Shown here piece after piece: positions 27,369-36,236 of a stretch of DNA of 64,000 nucleotides. The stretch is taken from assembly GCA_947504115.1 (NCBI GenBank), contig CANNGH010000001.1, positions 1 through 64,000 on the forward strand. The letters run 5' to 3'. Position 1 is the first letter of the stretch. Each line of letters opens with the position of its first letter. This stretch comes from an uncultured Sedimentitalea sp. Lineage in GTDB: Bacteria; Pseudomonadota; Alphaproteobacteria; Rhodobacterales; Rhodobacteraceae. The notes beneath the pieces were generated by a model. The model was not told the origin of the DNA, ran no database searches, and saw only the letters and a list, made by a program, of their open reading frames with translations. Position numbers and translations under genes: made by a program.

Positions 27369-27854
27369 ATGGCATTCAGTGATCTCATCCCCTGGGGTCG
27401 GGACCGCAACCGCGTGGCAGAGCGCAGAGATGACGACGACAATCCCCTGATGTCGCTCCAGCGCGATCTCAACAGCGTGTTCGAGGATTTCTGGGGTCGC
27501 TTCGACAGCCCGTTCGGCGGAAGCCTGACGGCAGGCGGTCCGCGGACCGACATCTCGGAAACCGACGAGGCGATGCTCGTCTCGGTCGATCTGCCGGGCC
27601 TCGACGACAAGGATATCGAGGTGAACGTCACCGAGGACATGCTGACGATCCGCGGCGAGCGCGAGGAAAAGACTGACAAGGACGGCTTCACCTCGCAGTC
27701 GCGGCGCAGCTTCCACCGGATGATCCCGGTGCCGCCGGGCGTCGATGCCGACAAGGCGGAGGCCGAGTTCAGGCGCGGCGTGCTGACCGTGACCTTGCCA
27801 AAGACCGAAGAGGCCAAGGCACGGGTCAAGCGCATCGACGTGAAATCCGGATGA
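27369..27854 (+). CDS. Small heat-shock protein (Hsp20), third of three
   Basis: 161 residues from the ATG after AAAAAGGAGG; an earlier in-frame start overlaps that site. The alpha-crystallin domain has DISETDEAMLVSVDLPGLDD and FRRGVLTVTLPKTEEAK. The N-terminus, with DDDNPLMSLQRDLNSVFEDF, is amphipathic and typical of class A/Hsp20 proteins of Proteobacteria. The hairpin at 27868 follows. Confidence 0.92.
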   Translation: MAFSDLIPWGRDRNRVAERRDDDDNPLMSLQRDLNSVFEDFWGRFDSPFGGSLTAGGPRTDISETDEAMLVSVDLPGLDDKDIEVNVTEDMLTIRGEREEKTDKDGFTSQSRRSFHRMIPVPPGVDADKAEAEFRRGVLTVTLPKTEEAKARVKRIDVKSG

Positions 27855-27867
27855 TCCCGAAAATATC

Positions 27868-27894
27868 CCGCGGGCCAGACAATTCGGCCCGCGG
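27868..27894 (+). terminator. Hairpin after the heat-shock genes
   Basis: CCGCGGGCC pairs with GGCCCGCGG around AGACAATTC. There is no T-run, so it is either a Rho-type or a 3'-stabilising structure. Confidence 0.45.
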
Positions 27895-27981
27895 ACAGTC
27901 CATGGAGAGCTGGAGGAAAGGAACAAGGGCAAAACGGAATCTGTGATGTCTGCAAGCGCCGCCCGGCCAGCGAAATGACGC

Positions 27982-28176
27982 GGACTCGAGGTCGGCAAGC
28001 GCGCCTCGCTGGTGGTGCTGGATGCGGGCGATCCTATCGAGGCGCTGCGCCTGCGGCCCGACCGGCTGGCGGTGGTGTCGAACGGGGGCGTGATCTCGCA
28101 ACAGGCGCGCACCGATGCCCGCCTGTCCCTGCCGGGACGGCCAGAAACCGTGCGGCGGCGGCACGACGCCGGTTAA
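27982..28176 (+). pseudogene. C-terminal fragment of a cytosine deaminase-like amidohydrolase
   Basis: 64 codons read GLEVGKRASLVVLDAGDPIE, then ALRLRPDRLAVVSNGGVIS and on to a TAA. This matches the C-terminal beta-strand domain of cytosine deaminases. No start and none of the metal-binding His residues remain. It lies on the right of the heat-shock trio as the BMP and ATPase fragments lie on the left, which suggests that the middle of a nucleobase transport and salvage operon was replaced. Confidence 0.6.
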
Positions 28177-28838
28177 CGGCGGTGGAACGAACGCATGTGC
28201 AGCGCCGATTGCGCATCGCTGCGGCCCGCGCCGGCACTCAGCGGGCAGGCCCGGCGGACGGCGCAGCCGCGTTCCATGCAATCGGTTCCCGCCGCACTGT
28301 CGAGAAAATCGTGGCACGCCGCCAGATCATAGCCATGATCGGCGGCCAGCGCGCCGACAGGGCAGGCGGTGGTGCAGGGCTGACCGGCGCAGGTCAGGCA
28401 GGGTGATTGGCCTGTGGCCGGCGGAATCGCGATCTCGGCCTCCAGATGCAGCGCGCCGCGATAGGAGATCATCAGGCCGACAATGTCATGCACCAGCATC
28501 CCGGTGGGGCTGGTAAAGGCACGTCCCGATTTCTGCGCCCAGTCGATGAAAGGCGCGTAGGGCGGGCCGCCGAAGGGAAAATGCGCCCGTGCGTCGAACG
28601 TCTGGGCCAGCGCCCCGATCACCCGGCGCGACCAGCGATCCACCGGATCGCGCTGAGCATCGTCATATTCGGGTGCGCCGCAGAAAGCAGGCCAGAACCC
28701 CTTGCCCGCGCCCAGCAGGATCAGCGTTCCACTCTCCAATTGTTTGACCGGAACCCGCGCGGGATGCAGCGCGCCCATCACGATCAGGCCGCTGGCCTCG
28801 GCCTGCTTATTGATGTGAGTATAAAGGGCGTCCGCCAT
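28173..28838 (-). CDS. Ferredoxin-like iron-sulfur protein of unknown role
   Basis: 221 residues. The C-terminal third holds CLTCAGQPCTTACPVGAL and, further on, CMERGCAVRRACPLS, so two Cys clusters that could hold Fe-S centres. The N-terminal part resembles QueG/reductive-dehalogenase-like 'ferredoxin' proteins found next to argB in related genomes; I cannot assign a reaction. It starts 4 bases after the argB stop, so it is probably cotranscribed with argB. Its 3' end touches the cytosine deaminase remnant. Confidence 0.75.
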   Translation of the reverse strand: MADALYTHINKQAEASGLIVMGALHPARVPVKQLESGTLILLGAGKGFWPAFCGAPEYDDAQRDPVDRWSRRVIGALAQTFDARAHFPFGGPPYAPFIDWAQKSGRAFTSPTGMLVHDIVGLMISYRGALHLEAEIAIPPATGQSPCLTCAGQPCTTACPVGALAADHGYDLAACHDFLDSAAGTDCMERGCAVRRACPLSAGAGRSDAQSALHMRSFHRR

Positions 28839-28842
28839 GGCG

Positions 28843-29706
28843 CTAATCCGGACGGATCAGAGAGCCCGCGCCATGTTCGGTATAAAGCTCCAGCAGGCAC
28901 GCGTTGGGTGCGCGCCCATCCAGTATGACGACGGCGCGCACACCGCCGGCGATCGCCTCGAGCGCGGTCTCGGTCTTGGGGATCATGCCTCCGGCGATCA
29001 CGCCGTCGCGGGTCAACTGGCGGATCTGCTCGGCCTTGAGCTCGGTCACGACATTTCCGTCGGCATTCTTGACACCCGACACATCCGTCAGCAGCAACAG
29101 GCGGTCGGCCTTCAGAGCGGCAGCAATCGCACCGGCGGCGGTGTCACCGTTGATATTGAACGTCTCGCCGTTGCGCCCGACGCCCAGCGGCGCGATCACC
29201 GGGATCATGTCGTTGGCGAACAGCGTGTGCAGCAGTTTCGGGTTCAACTCGGCCGGCGTGCCGACGAAACCCAGCGCCGGATCGGTCTGATCGCAGATCA
29301 TCAGCCTCGCATCCTTGCCCGACAGACCCACGGCCATGCCGCCCTGGCCGTTGATCGCCTGCACGATGCGCTTGTTCACAAGGCCCGACAGCACCATTTC
29401 GACCACCTCGACGGTGGCCTTGTCGGTGACGCGCTTGCCGTTCACGAATTGCGAGGTCACGCCCTGCCGCTCCAGCATGGCGTTGATCATCGGCCCGCCG
29501 CCATGCACGATCACCGGATTGACACCGACCTGCTGCATCAACACCACGTCGCGCGCGAACAAATCCATCGCTTCGTCGCTGGACATGGCGTGACCGCCCA
29601 GCTTGATGACGACGGTCGAGCCGTCATAGCGCTGCAGATAGGGCAGGGCGCTTGACAGCGTCTCGGCGGCGGCGATCCAGTCGCGGTTCATCTTTCGTGT
29701 CTTCAT
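28843..29706 (-). CDS. argB: Acetylglutamate kinase
   Basis: 287 residues when started at [17 protein letters not shown]; starts three codons upstream and five downstream are also possible. [24 protein letters not shown] and the C-terminal VTSELKAEQ-like [23 protein letters not shown] are hallmarks. It phosphorylates N-acetylglutamate in arginine synthesis; the N-terminal helix found in arginine-sensitive forms is suggested by the extra 25 residues before the first strand. The cyanophycin locus at 42-47 kb would draw on arginine, although no link is visible. Confidence 0.95.
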   Translation of the reverse strand: MKTRKMNRDWIAAAETLSSALPYLQRYDGSTVVIKLGGHAMSSDEAMDLFARDVVLMQQVGVNPVIVHGGGPMINAMLERQGVTSQFVNGKRVTDKATVEVVEMVLSGLVNKRIVQAINGQGGMAVGLSGKDARLMICDQTDPALGFVGTPAELNPKLLHTLFANDMIPVIAPLGVGRNGETFNINGDTAAGAIAAALKADRLLLLTDVSGVKNADGNVVTELKAEQIRQLTRDGVIAGGMIPKTETALEAIAGGVRAVVILDGRAPNACLLELYTEHGAGSLIRPD

Positions 29707-29765
29707 CTCTGGCATCCGTTTGACGCGCAGTTGTCACTGAATCGACGCCGCGCACAAGGGGTCGC

Positions 29766-30416
29766 TCACTCCAACGTGGCGATGATACTGCGCAACGTGG
29801 CGATCCCGTCACCCTTTTCCGACGAGGTCACGACGATTTCGGGAAACGCCGCCGGGTGGTTGGCCAATGCGCCCCGCACCTGGTCGAGCATGCGGGCACG
29901 GTCGGCTTCCTTGATCTTGTCGGCCTTGGTGATCACCACCTGAAAGGTCACGGCCGAGCTGTCCAGCAGCGACAGGATTTCCCGGTCGACCGTCTTGATC
30001 CCATGCCGCGCATCGATCAGCACAAAAGCGCGCCGCAGGGTCGCGCGTCCCGAAAGATATTGCTTCAACAGCCGTTGCCATTTTTCCACCACCGGCAAGG
30101 GTGCATTAGCATAGCCATAGCCGGGCAGGTCCACCAGATAGCGGCCATCGCCAAGGGTGAAAAAGTTGATCTCCTGCGTGCGCCCCGGCGTGTTGGAGGC
30201 GCGTGCCAGCCCCTTGCGCCCGGTCAGCGCATTGATCAGGCTGGACTTGCCCACGTTGGAGCGGCCGGCAAAGCAGACCTCGATCCGGTCGGCGGGGGGC
30301 AGGCCCGACATTGCGACGACGCCCTTCACGAAATCGGTCTGTCCGGCGAACAGCTTGCGCCCCGCCTCGGCTTCGGCGGCATCGGGCGCTTCGGCCTCGG
30401 GAAACGGCATCTTCAT
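29766..30416 (-). CDS. engB: GTP-binding protein EngB/YsxC
   Basis: 216 residues from the ATG that overlaps the stop of the MOSC gene (ATGA). The G motifs are GRSNVGKSS (G1), DLPGYGYA (G3) and TKADKI (G4). EngB is an essential GTPase in 50S assembly. The long upstream reading frame overlaps the MOSC gene and is not coding. Confidence 0.95.
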   Translation of the reverse strand: MKMPFPEAEAPDAAEAEAGRKLFAGQTDFVKGVVAMSGLPPADRIEVCFAGRSNVGKSSLINALTGRKGLARASNTPGRTQEINFFTLGDGRYLVDLPGYGYANAPLPVVEKWQRLLKQYLSGRATLRRAFVLIDARHGIKTVDREILSLLDSSAVTFQVVITKADKIKEADRARMLDQVRGALANHPAAFPEIVVTSSEKGDGIATLRSIIATLE

Positions 30417-31153
30417 CACAGCAACCTGATGGCGTCGCCGACGGCGATCTTGCCGCCGCGCACCACCTCGGCGCGGACGCTGAAATCGTGGTGACCCCAA
30501 TGGGCCAGCGCGCCCAGCGGGTCGGCATCGCGCTCTCCGGTTTCGGGGTTTGCGGTGGTGGCGAGGCAGCGTGTGGCCCGCTCGCGCACGCACAACACCG
30601 CCTGGCCGATCCCCACCTCACGGTCCAGCCAATCGAACTCTTCCCATTCCGGCAGACCGTCGAACCAGATGTTGCCGCGCCAGCGATGAATCGAAAGCTC
30701 CTGTCCCGATTGGCGCTCTACCGCCCGGTGCGAGGCCAGATTGCACAACGTCACCGACGGAAACGCGCTGTCGGTCATGCCGCGCCCCGGCACCCGGACG
30801 ATACCAGCCGAGGCCGCGCTGTCGCCCGGCATCAACGGGGCGACCCAGTCGAGAAAAACCCCGGTCTCGGTATCCGGGTCAAACTCCAGGTCAGGGCGGT
30901 CGGGATGGCGCAGCCGGACCCGCCCGTCCTGCATTCGCGCAGTGATCGCCATGAGCGCCGGCACCTTGGCGACGCGGGTGAAGTTGACACACGGCGCCCA
31001 GGCGCTGGTGTCCGCCTTGCTGTGCTCATGCGTCACGGCCCAGACGCGATCGCCGGGCAGTGTCTGCCCGGCGGTGAGGGAAACCGTGTCCAGCCTTTCG
31101 CGCCCGTGGCTTTTGATTGGATGCCGCCACAGCCCGGTGACCGCCGTGGTCAT
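30416..31153 (-). CDS. MOSC domain-containing protein
   Basis: 245 residues. It begins with the MOSC N-terminal beta-barrel (VTGLWRHPIKSHGRERL) and has the MOSC core with LCNLASHRAVE and the conserved Cys in ERATRCLATTANPETGERD. MOSC domains bind sulfur and molybdenum cofactor in several enzymes (MOCO sulfurase C-terminal, YiiM, mARC). The precise role of this member is unknown. It overlaps yidC and engB by 4 bases each. Confidence 0.88.
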   Translation of the reverse strand: MTTAVTGLWRHPIKSHGRERLDTVSLTAGQTLPGDRVWAVTHEHSKADTSAWAPCVNFTRVAKVPALMAITARMQDGRVRLRHPDRPDLEFDPDTETGVFLDWVAPLMPGDSAASAGIVRVPGRGMTDSAFPSVTLCNLASHRAVERQSGQELSIHRWRGNIWFDGLPEWEEFDWLDREVGIGQAVLCVRERATRCLATTANPETGERDADPLGALAHWGHHDFSVRAEVVRGGKIAVGDAIRLL

Positions 31154-32967
31154 TTCTTTTCGGCCTTTGGCTTGCGCGAGAAACCGGACAGGATGTTTCC
31201 CAGAACGTTGGGTTTATAGCCCTGGCTGCGCATGATGGCGTATTGCTGGGTAAATGTGATCGTGTTGTTCGCGATCCAGTACACCACCAGCCCGCTGGCG
31301 AAGCTGCCCAGCATGAACATGAATACCCACGGCATCCACGCAAAGATCATCTGCTGCGTGGGATCGGTGGGGGCGGGGTTCAGTTTCTGTTGCAGCCACA
31401 TGGAAATGCCCAGCAGCAGCGGCAGGATGCCGATCAGGATCGTCGCCATCAGCGTGCCGGGTTCGGGCGCGCCCCAGGGCAACAGGCCGAACAGGTTGTA
31501 GATCGAGGTGGGGTCCGGTGCGCTGAGGTCCTGGAAGGGACCGAAAAACGGCGCATGGCGCAGTTCGATGGTGACGAAGATCACCTTGTAGAGCGAAAAG
31601 AAGATCGGGATTTGCAGCAGGATCGGCAGGCAGCCGGCAGCCGGGTTCACCTTTTCCTTCTTGTAAAGCTCCATCATGCCCTGTTGCATCTTCTGGCGAT
31701 CGTCGCCGGCACTCTCTTTCAGCGCCTGCATCTGCGGCTGAAGTTCCTTCATCTTCGCCATCGAGACGTAGGATTTATAGGCCAGCGGGAACAACAACGC
31801 CTTGATGATCAGCGTCAGGCCGATGATCGACCAGCCCATGTTGCCGATCAACTGGTTGATATTGTGCAGCAGCCAGAAGATCGGCTTGGTCAGGAAAAAG
31901 AACCAGCCCCAGTCGATGCTGTCGAGAAAGTTCGGGATGCCGCTGCGTTCATAGTCGCGCAGCGTTTCCCATTCCTTGGCGCCCACGAACAGGCGGGTGG
32001 TGACACTTGCGGTCTGACCGTCGGCCACCTGTTGCGTCGGCAGCACCGTCTCGGTCTGGTAGATATCGCGGCTCTCGTCATATTTGGCGACGGATCTGAA
32101 TGCCGTGTCCGCCGGCGGAATCAGTGTGGACATCCAGTAATGGTCGGTAAATCCGATCCATCCGTTCCCCGTCACCTGTGTGACCTCGGCCCGCGCGCCA
32201 TCGCGGGCATCGGTGGGGAAATCGGCCATTTTCTTGTAGCTGACCTCGCTCAGCTTGCCATCGGCCACGCCCACCATGCCCTCGTGCAGGATGAAGAAGC
32301 TCTTGAGGTCTTCGGGTTTGCCATGCCGGCGCAGCAGGCCGTAGGGCGCAATGCTCGCGACGTTGCCCGACGCGTTCTCGACCGATTGCGTCACGGTGAA
32401 CATGTAGTCCTCGTCCACAGCGATCTGACGGCGGAACGTCAGCCCATTGCCATTGTCCCAGACCAATGTGACCGGCGAATCCACGCCAAGAATTTCGCCC
32501 TGTTCGATCTGCCATTCGGTATTGGGCCCCGGCACATCCTGCGGCGACAGCCCGGCGCCGGCCGCCCAGCCGTAAAGCGCATAATATGCGGACGTGCTGC
32601 CGGCCGGCTTGAGAATCGACACGATCGGAGAATCGTCGTCAAGCGCGACGCGGTAATCCTTGAGCGACAGTTCGTCGATCCGCCCGCCCATCAGCGAAAT
32701 CGACCCGATCAGGCTGGGCGTGTCGATCTTGACGCGCGGCGCCTGGGTCAGCGTTTCGTCAACCGGTTCCTCGGGTGCCGTCGCGGTTTCGGTCCGATCG
32801 CCGGCGGTGGACGGCGTCAGCGGAGCCTGCTCGGATACCGGCTGGTCGGCTTGCGTCGGCTCGGTCGATGGGGCCTGCTGGTCCGGCGGGAACAGCAGAA
32901 ACCATCCCAGGATCACGACGAAACTGAGCGCGGTTGCGAGGATGAGGTTCTTGTTCTGATTGTCCAT
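31150..32967 (-). CDS. yidC: Membrane protein insertase YidC
   Basis: 605 residues starting MDNQNKNLILATALSFVVIL. The large periplasmic domain follows the first membrane segment, and the conserved membrane core includes NMGWSIIGLTLIIKALLFPL, AGCLPILLQIPIFFSLYKV and the C-terminal segments. YidC inserts and folds membrane proteins, alone or with SecYEG. In relatives rnpA and rpmH lie upstream; here this place is taken by about 200 bases without a gene and a decayed insertion sequence. Confidence 0.97.
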   Translation of the reverse strand: MDNQNKNLILATALSFVVILGWFLLFPPDQQAPSTEPTQADQPVSEQAPLTPSTAGDRTETATAPEEPVDETLTQAPRVKIDTPSLIGSISLMGGRIDELSLKDYRVALDDDSPIVSILKPAGSTSAYYALYGWAAGAGLSPQDVPGPNTEWQIEQGEILGVDSPVTLVWDNGNGLTFRRQIAVDEDYMFTVTQSVENASGNVASIAPYGLLRRHGKPEDLKSFFILHEGMVGVADGKLSEVSYKKMADFPTDARDGARAEVTQVTGNGWIGFTDHYWMSTLIPPADTAFRSVAKYDESRDIYQTETVLPTQQVADGQTASVTTRLFVGAKEWETLRDYERSGIPNFLDSIDWGWFFFLTKPIFWLLHNINQLIGNMGWSIIGLTLIIKALLFPLAYKSYVSMAKMKELQPQMQALKESAGDDRQKMQQGMMELYKKEKVNPAAGCLPILLQIPIFFSLYKVIFVTIELRHAPFFGPFQDLSAPDPTSIYNLFGLLPWGAPEPGTLMATILIGILPLLLGISMWLQQKLNPAPTDPTQQMIFAWMPWVFMFMLGSFASGLVVYWIANNTITFTQQYAIMRSQGYKPNVLGNILSGFSRKPKAEKK

Positions 32968-33206
32968 CGGGGACCGGCCACCTTGTGCATGCAATGACAG
33001 GTGGGGTTCAACAGAGTGCGACCCCAAAGGTCAAGCAGATTCCCCAAAACAGCACATATCCAGAGCGGCGCCGCCGCAGCGGCGGGCGGGCATGCAGCGG
33101 CAGGATATGTCGCAGGAAAATCGCGTTCCGCCCCTAGGCGGCGTCTTCATTTGCGGATTCCCAAAGGGCTTGGAGTTCTGATTCAAGATCGAAAACGGAG
33201 GCGATC

Positions 33207-34044
33207 TTGAGCAGACGAACCTTGACCGACGCGCAATGGGCGCGCCTTGAACATCTCGTTCCCGGCAAGAAGGGCGACCGGGGACGCACGGCAACGGATA
33301 ACAGGTTATTTCTGGACGCGATTTTGTGGTTGGCGCGAACGGCGTCGCCGTGGCGAGATCTGCCGCCGGACCTTGGTAATTGGCGAACGGCGCATTGCCG
33401 CTTTCGGCGTTGGACCCACGCAGGGGTTTGGGAGAGTCTTTTCAAAGCCTTGAGTCGCGATCCCGACTTTGAATACGTCCTTGTCGATGCAACCATTTTC
33501 AAGGGCCATGCAGACGAAAGTGGCGCAAAAGGGGGGCTCAGGCTCACGCGATTGGCCGATCAAAAGGCGGCCTGACCGCTGCCCGGCAGTCGATACGCAG
33601 TATCGATGAGAGGGGACAAAGATACATGCCGCTGTGGACGCGCTCGGGCTGCCGATCCGCTTCACCATCACCCCAGGTCAGTGGGGCGATTGCCCGCAGG
33701 CGCGCGGCTTGATCGGCGGGCTGACCGGAGTCGGCCATGTCATGGCGGACGCGGCCTATGACGCCGATTACCTCCGCCAGTTTATCGTGGATGATCTCGG
33801 CGCAACCGCGCAGATCAAGCAGAACCCGACGCGGACGGCCAAACATACCATCGATTGGATATTCTACAAGGAACGCCACCTGGTCGAGCGTTTCTTCAAC
33901 AGGATCAAACGCTTCCGCAATTTCGCAACGGTTTTCGGGTTGATCCCCAACTCGCGACTCAACTCCGCGAGCGAAGCTTGCCCCTCTCGGGATCATGCTG
34001 CGCATGACCCTGCCGGGCAGCGGATCGCTGTATTGCAGCTCTGA
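33207..34044 (+). pseudogene. Decayed IS5-family transposase
   Basis: Two frames together give the DDE transposase: 33207-33575 carries RTLTDAQWARLEHLVPGKKG, WLARTASPWRDLPPDLG and EYVLVDATIFKGH; 33634-34044 carries VDALGLPIRFTITPGQWGD, MADAAYDADYLR and YKERHLVERFFNRIKRFR. Between about 33540 and 33634 at least one frameshift and some foreign bases occur. After FRNFAT the normal C-terminus is lost. Some IS5 subgroups use programmed frameshifting, but here the damage is larger than that. Inverted ends could not be found. Confidence 0.8.
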
Positions 34045-34144
34045 CGGCTTGCGTGGTCGTCGCGCTCCCGTGACGAACTTGTCCCATAATGCTTCCTTCC
34101 ATTCCTGCGAAAGGATCACACCATCAAACCGTGGGATCAAACAC

Positions 34145-35692
34145 CTAGCCCGCAGTGCGACCGATGCGCGGCGCATCGGCAAGTTTCGCCTCATGCGCGG
34201 CGATCCAGTCCAGCGTCTGATCGAACGGCATGGGTCTGGCGATGCCGAACCCCTGCACATGATTGCAGCCAAGTTGCGCCAACAGTGCGTGTTCGCCCAC
34301 TGTTTCCACCCCTTCCGCCAGGGTTTCGAGATCGAGACGCTCGGCCATGGTCAGGATCGCGCTGATCAGACGTTGCTGTTCCACGTCGCGGTCGGCCTTC
34401 ATCACGAAAGAATGATCTATTTTTATGCGCGACACCGCAAGCCGGCGGATCGACGCGATCGAGGCATGGCCGGTGCCGAAATCGTCCAGATCGATCCGGC
34501 AGCCCATAGCGCTGAGCGCCGCGATATTGCGCGTCACGATCTCGTCGGGCATGTCGCTGACAACGGTTTCCAGAACCTCGATCGCAAGGCGGTCGGGCGA
34601 AAGGTCGAAGCGGTCCAGTTCCCAGCGGATCCGTTCGGCCAGGCCGGGGTTGCGCAATTCCTGGGTGGCGAAATTGACGCCGACGCAGGCGACGTCGGCC
34701 CCGGCGCAATCCCATGCCTTGAGCGCAGTCAACGCGCCGTACAGCATCGTCTGGCCCAACCGTTCCATCAGGCCGGCCTCTTGCAGCACCGGCAGGAACC
34801 GGTCGGGCGCGATCAGGCCGTGGGCTGGGTGCTGCCAGCGCGCCAGCGCCTCAAAGCCGGTGACCTTACCGGTATCGGTGGAAATCTGCGGCTGGTACCA
34901 AGGCTGGATCTGCCCGTTCTCCAGCGCCCGGGCGGCATCTTCACGCAGATCGTGGCGGGCGCGGGTGCGGCGACGGATTTCCGTGGAATAGGCGCGGATG
35001 GCCGAAGGCCCGGTCTGCTGTGCTTCGTTCAGTGCGGCGGTCGCGGCCTCAAGCCAATCGCTGCCGGTTTCGCCCGGAGCCCGACCGCGCAGGCAGAATC
35101 CGACGGAACAGGACAGATAAAACGCGGTCGCATCCAGCGATACCGCTTCTTCAAGCGCGGTCTGAAGTCGTCCGGCAAGCTGGATACACAGTTCCAGGTC
35201 AAGCTGACGAACCGGCATCAGGCAGATCGCGAAACGGCTGTCGCCCAGCCGGGCCACCGTGTCACCATCCCGTAGAACGGAAAGCATCCGCTCGCCCGAA
35301 CGCTGCATCGCAAGATCGACGGCCCCCGGCCCGTGATGTCTGGCGAGATCGCGCAGATCGTCGATTTCCAGCACGAAACAGGCCGAGCGCAGGCCCGACG
35401 TCTCGGTATCTTCGAACACGCCTTCGAGAACCGTCTCGAATCCGTCGCGCAGCATAAAGCCGGTCACGCTGTCGCGTGGGATCAGCGTTTGCGCCGGCCC
35501 TCGGGAGAAAGCCCCGCCAAGGGCAAAGATCAGCGGCAGCCCCAATGCGATCAGCAAAAGCGCGGTTTCCCCCCAGAGCCAGAAGGCGCCCAGCGTGATC
35601 GCCGGCATGAACGCCAGAACCGGCGGACCGATCAGGACCGGCAGGAACCGCGTTCTGAAGCCGGACAACAAGCCGGAGACGGGCAGAGACAT
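34145..35692 (-). CDS. EAL-domain c-di-GMP phosphodiesterase with degenerate GGDEF domain
   Basis: 515 residues from the ATG behind AAAGG. Two hydrophobic segments lie near residues 18-60. A GGDEF-like domain follows, but its signature is GDSRF (about 150-154), so cyclase activity is unlikely. The EAL domain (from about 255) keeps FEALARW, LDDFGTGHAS and the DLETLAEGVET segment needed for catalysis. Membrane anchoring and c-di-GMP breakdown are therefore expected. It stands alone, beside the IS remnant. Confidence 0.9.
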   Translation of the reverse strand: MSLPVSGLLSGFRTRFLPVLIGPPVLAFMPAITLGAFWLWGETALLLIALGLPLIFALGGAFSRGPAQTLIPRDSVTGFMLRDGFETVLEGVFEDTETSGLRSACFVLEIDDLRDLARHHGPGAVDLAMQRSGERMLSVLRDGDTVARLGDSRFAICLMPVRQLDLELCIQLAGRLQTALEEAVSLDATAFYLSCSVGFCLRGRAPGETGSDWLEAATAALNEAQQTGPSAIRAYSTEIRRRTRARHDLREDAARALENGQIQPWYQPQISTDTGKVTGFEALARWQHPAHGLIAPDRFLPVLQEAGLMERLGQTMLYGALTALKAWDCAGADVACVGVNFATQELRNPGLAERIRWELDRFDLSPDRLAIEVLETVVSDMPDEIVTRNIAALSAMGCRIDLDDFGTGHASIASIRRLAVSRIKIDHSFVMKADRDVEQQRLISAILTMAERLDLETLAEGVETVGEHALLAQLGCNHVQGFGIARPMPFDQTLDWIAAHEAKLADAPRIGRTAG

Positions 35693-35751
35693 GGCAGCAC
35701 CTTTCACAGCGGACGCGAATACCCGAGTGAGCCTAAGGCGACGATGCTGAC

Positions 35752-36236
35752 CTATGAGTTAACGCAAAAGCGGATTTTCCGACGTTTTTTCGCCAATTTG
35801 GCGATTTTCCGGGCCAAATCCCGCAAAAACGGAACAGCGACGGATCCTGCAGGGGGCAGGGCGGGGCGTCCAGCGGTCTTCGGCAAGGCCCGGATCGCGT
35901 CGATTTCCGGAGCGCCCATGTTTGCCGCCTGTTCCTCCAGCTTGCGGTAATGTGCCAAAACCTGAGCGCCTGTTCCGGTCACCCGCGCGCCACCGCCATG
36001 CGATCCGCCGCGCGTGCTCTCGACCCGCGGGTCGCGGAAGGCGTCGTTCATTTCCTCGACCAGCATCCAGGCACGCTTGTAACTCATCTTCACCGCGCGC
36101 CCGGCAGCGGCGATCGAGCCATGGCTGGCGATCAATTCCAGCGGATCTTACCGGGCCCCGGCATGAGGTCGTCCCCGAAATACAGGCGCAGGCGCATGCG
36201 GACATAAACCGTATCGGGTGCCGTTTTCTCGGTCAT
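35752..36236 (-). pseudogene. Frameshifted ModE/LysR-type winged-helix regulator
   Basis: The start at 36236 gives MTEKTAPDTVYVRMRLRLYF and GDDLMPGPGKIRWN, then TGA. One base shift at about 36140-36150 continues in the normal family sequence LELIASHGSIAAAGRAVKMS, SYKRAWMLVEEMNDAF and GGSHGGGARVTGTGAQVLAHY. This is the N-terminal DNA-binding domain of ModE-type proteins. The tail is basic and unusually long. Either the gene is broken, or the sequence has an error, or the downstream part is expressed from TTG at 36135. Confidence 0.7.

Noticed and set aside
31243-32997. 584-residue plus-strand reading frame opposite yidC
   Set aside because: It is an antisense frame of yidC with no recognisable domain.
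33031-33294. Cys-rich reading frame upstream of yidC as a YidD homologue
   Set aside because: It lacks the YidD core, and the Cys arise from GC-rich repeats; no start or ribosome-binding site fits.
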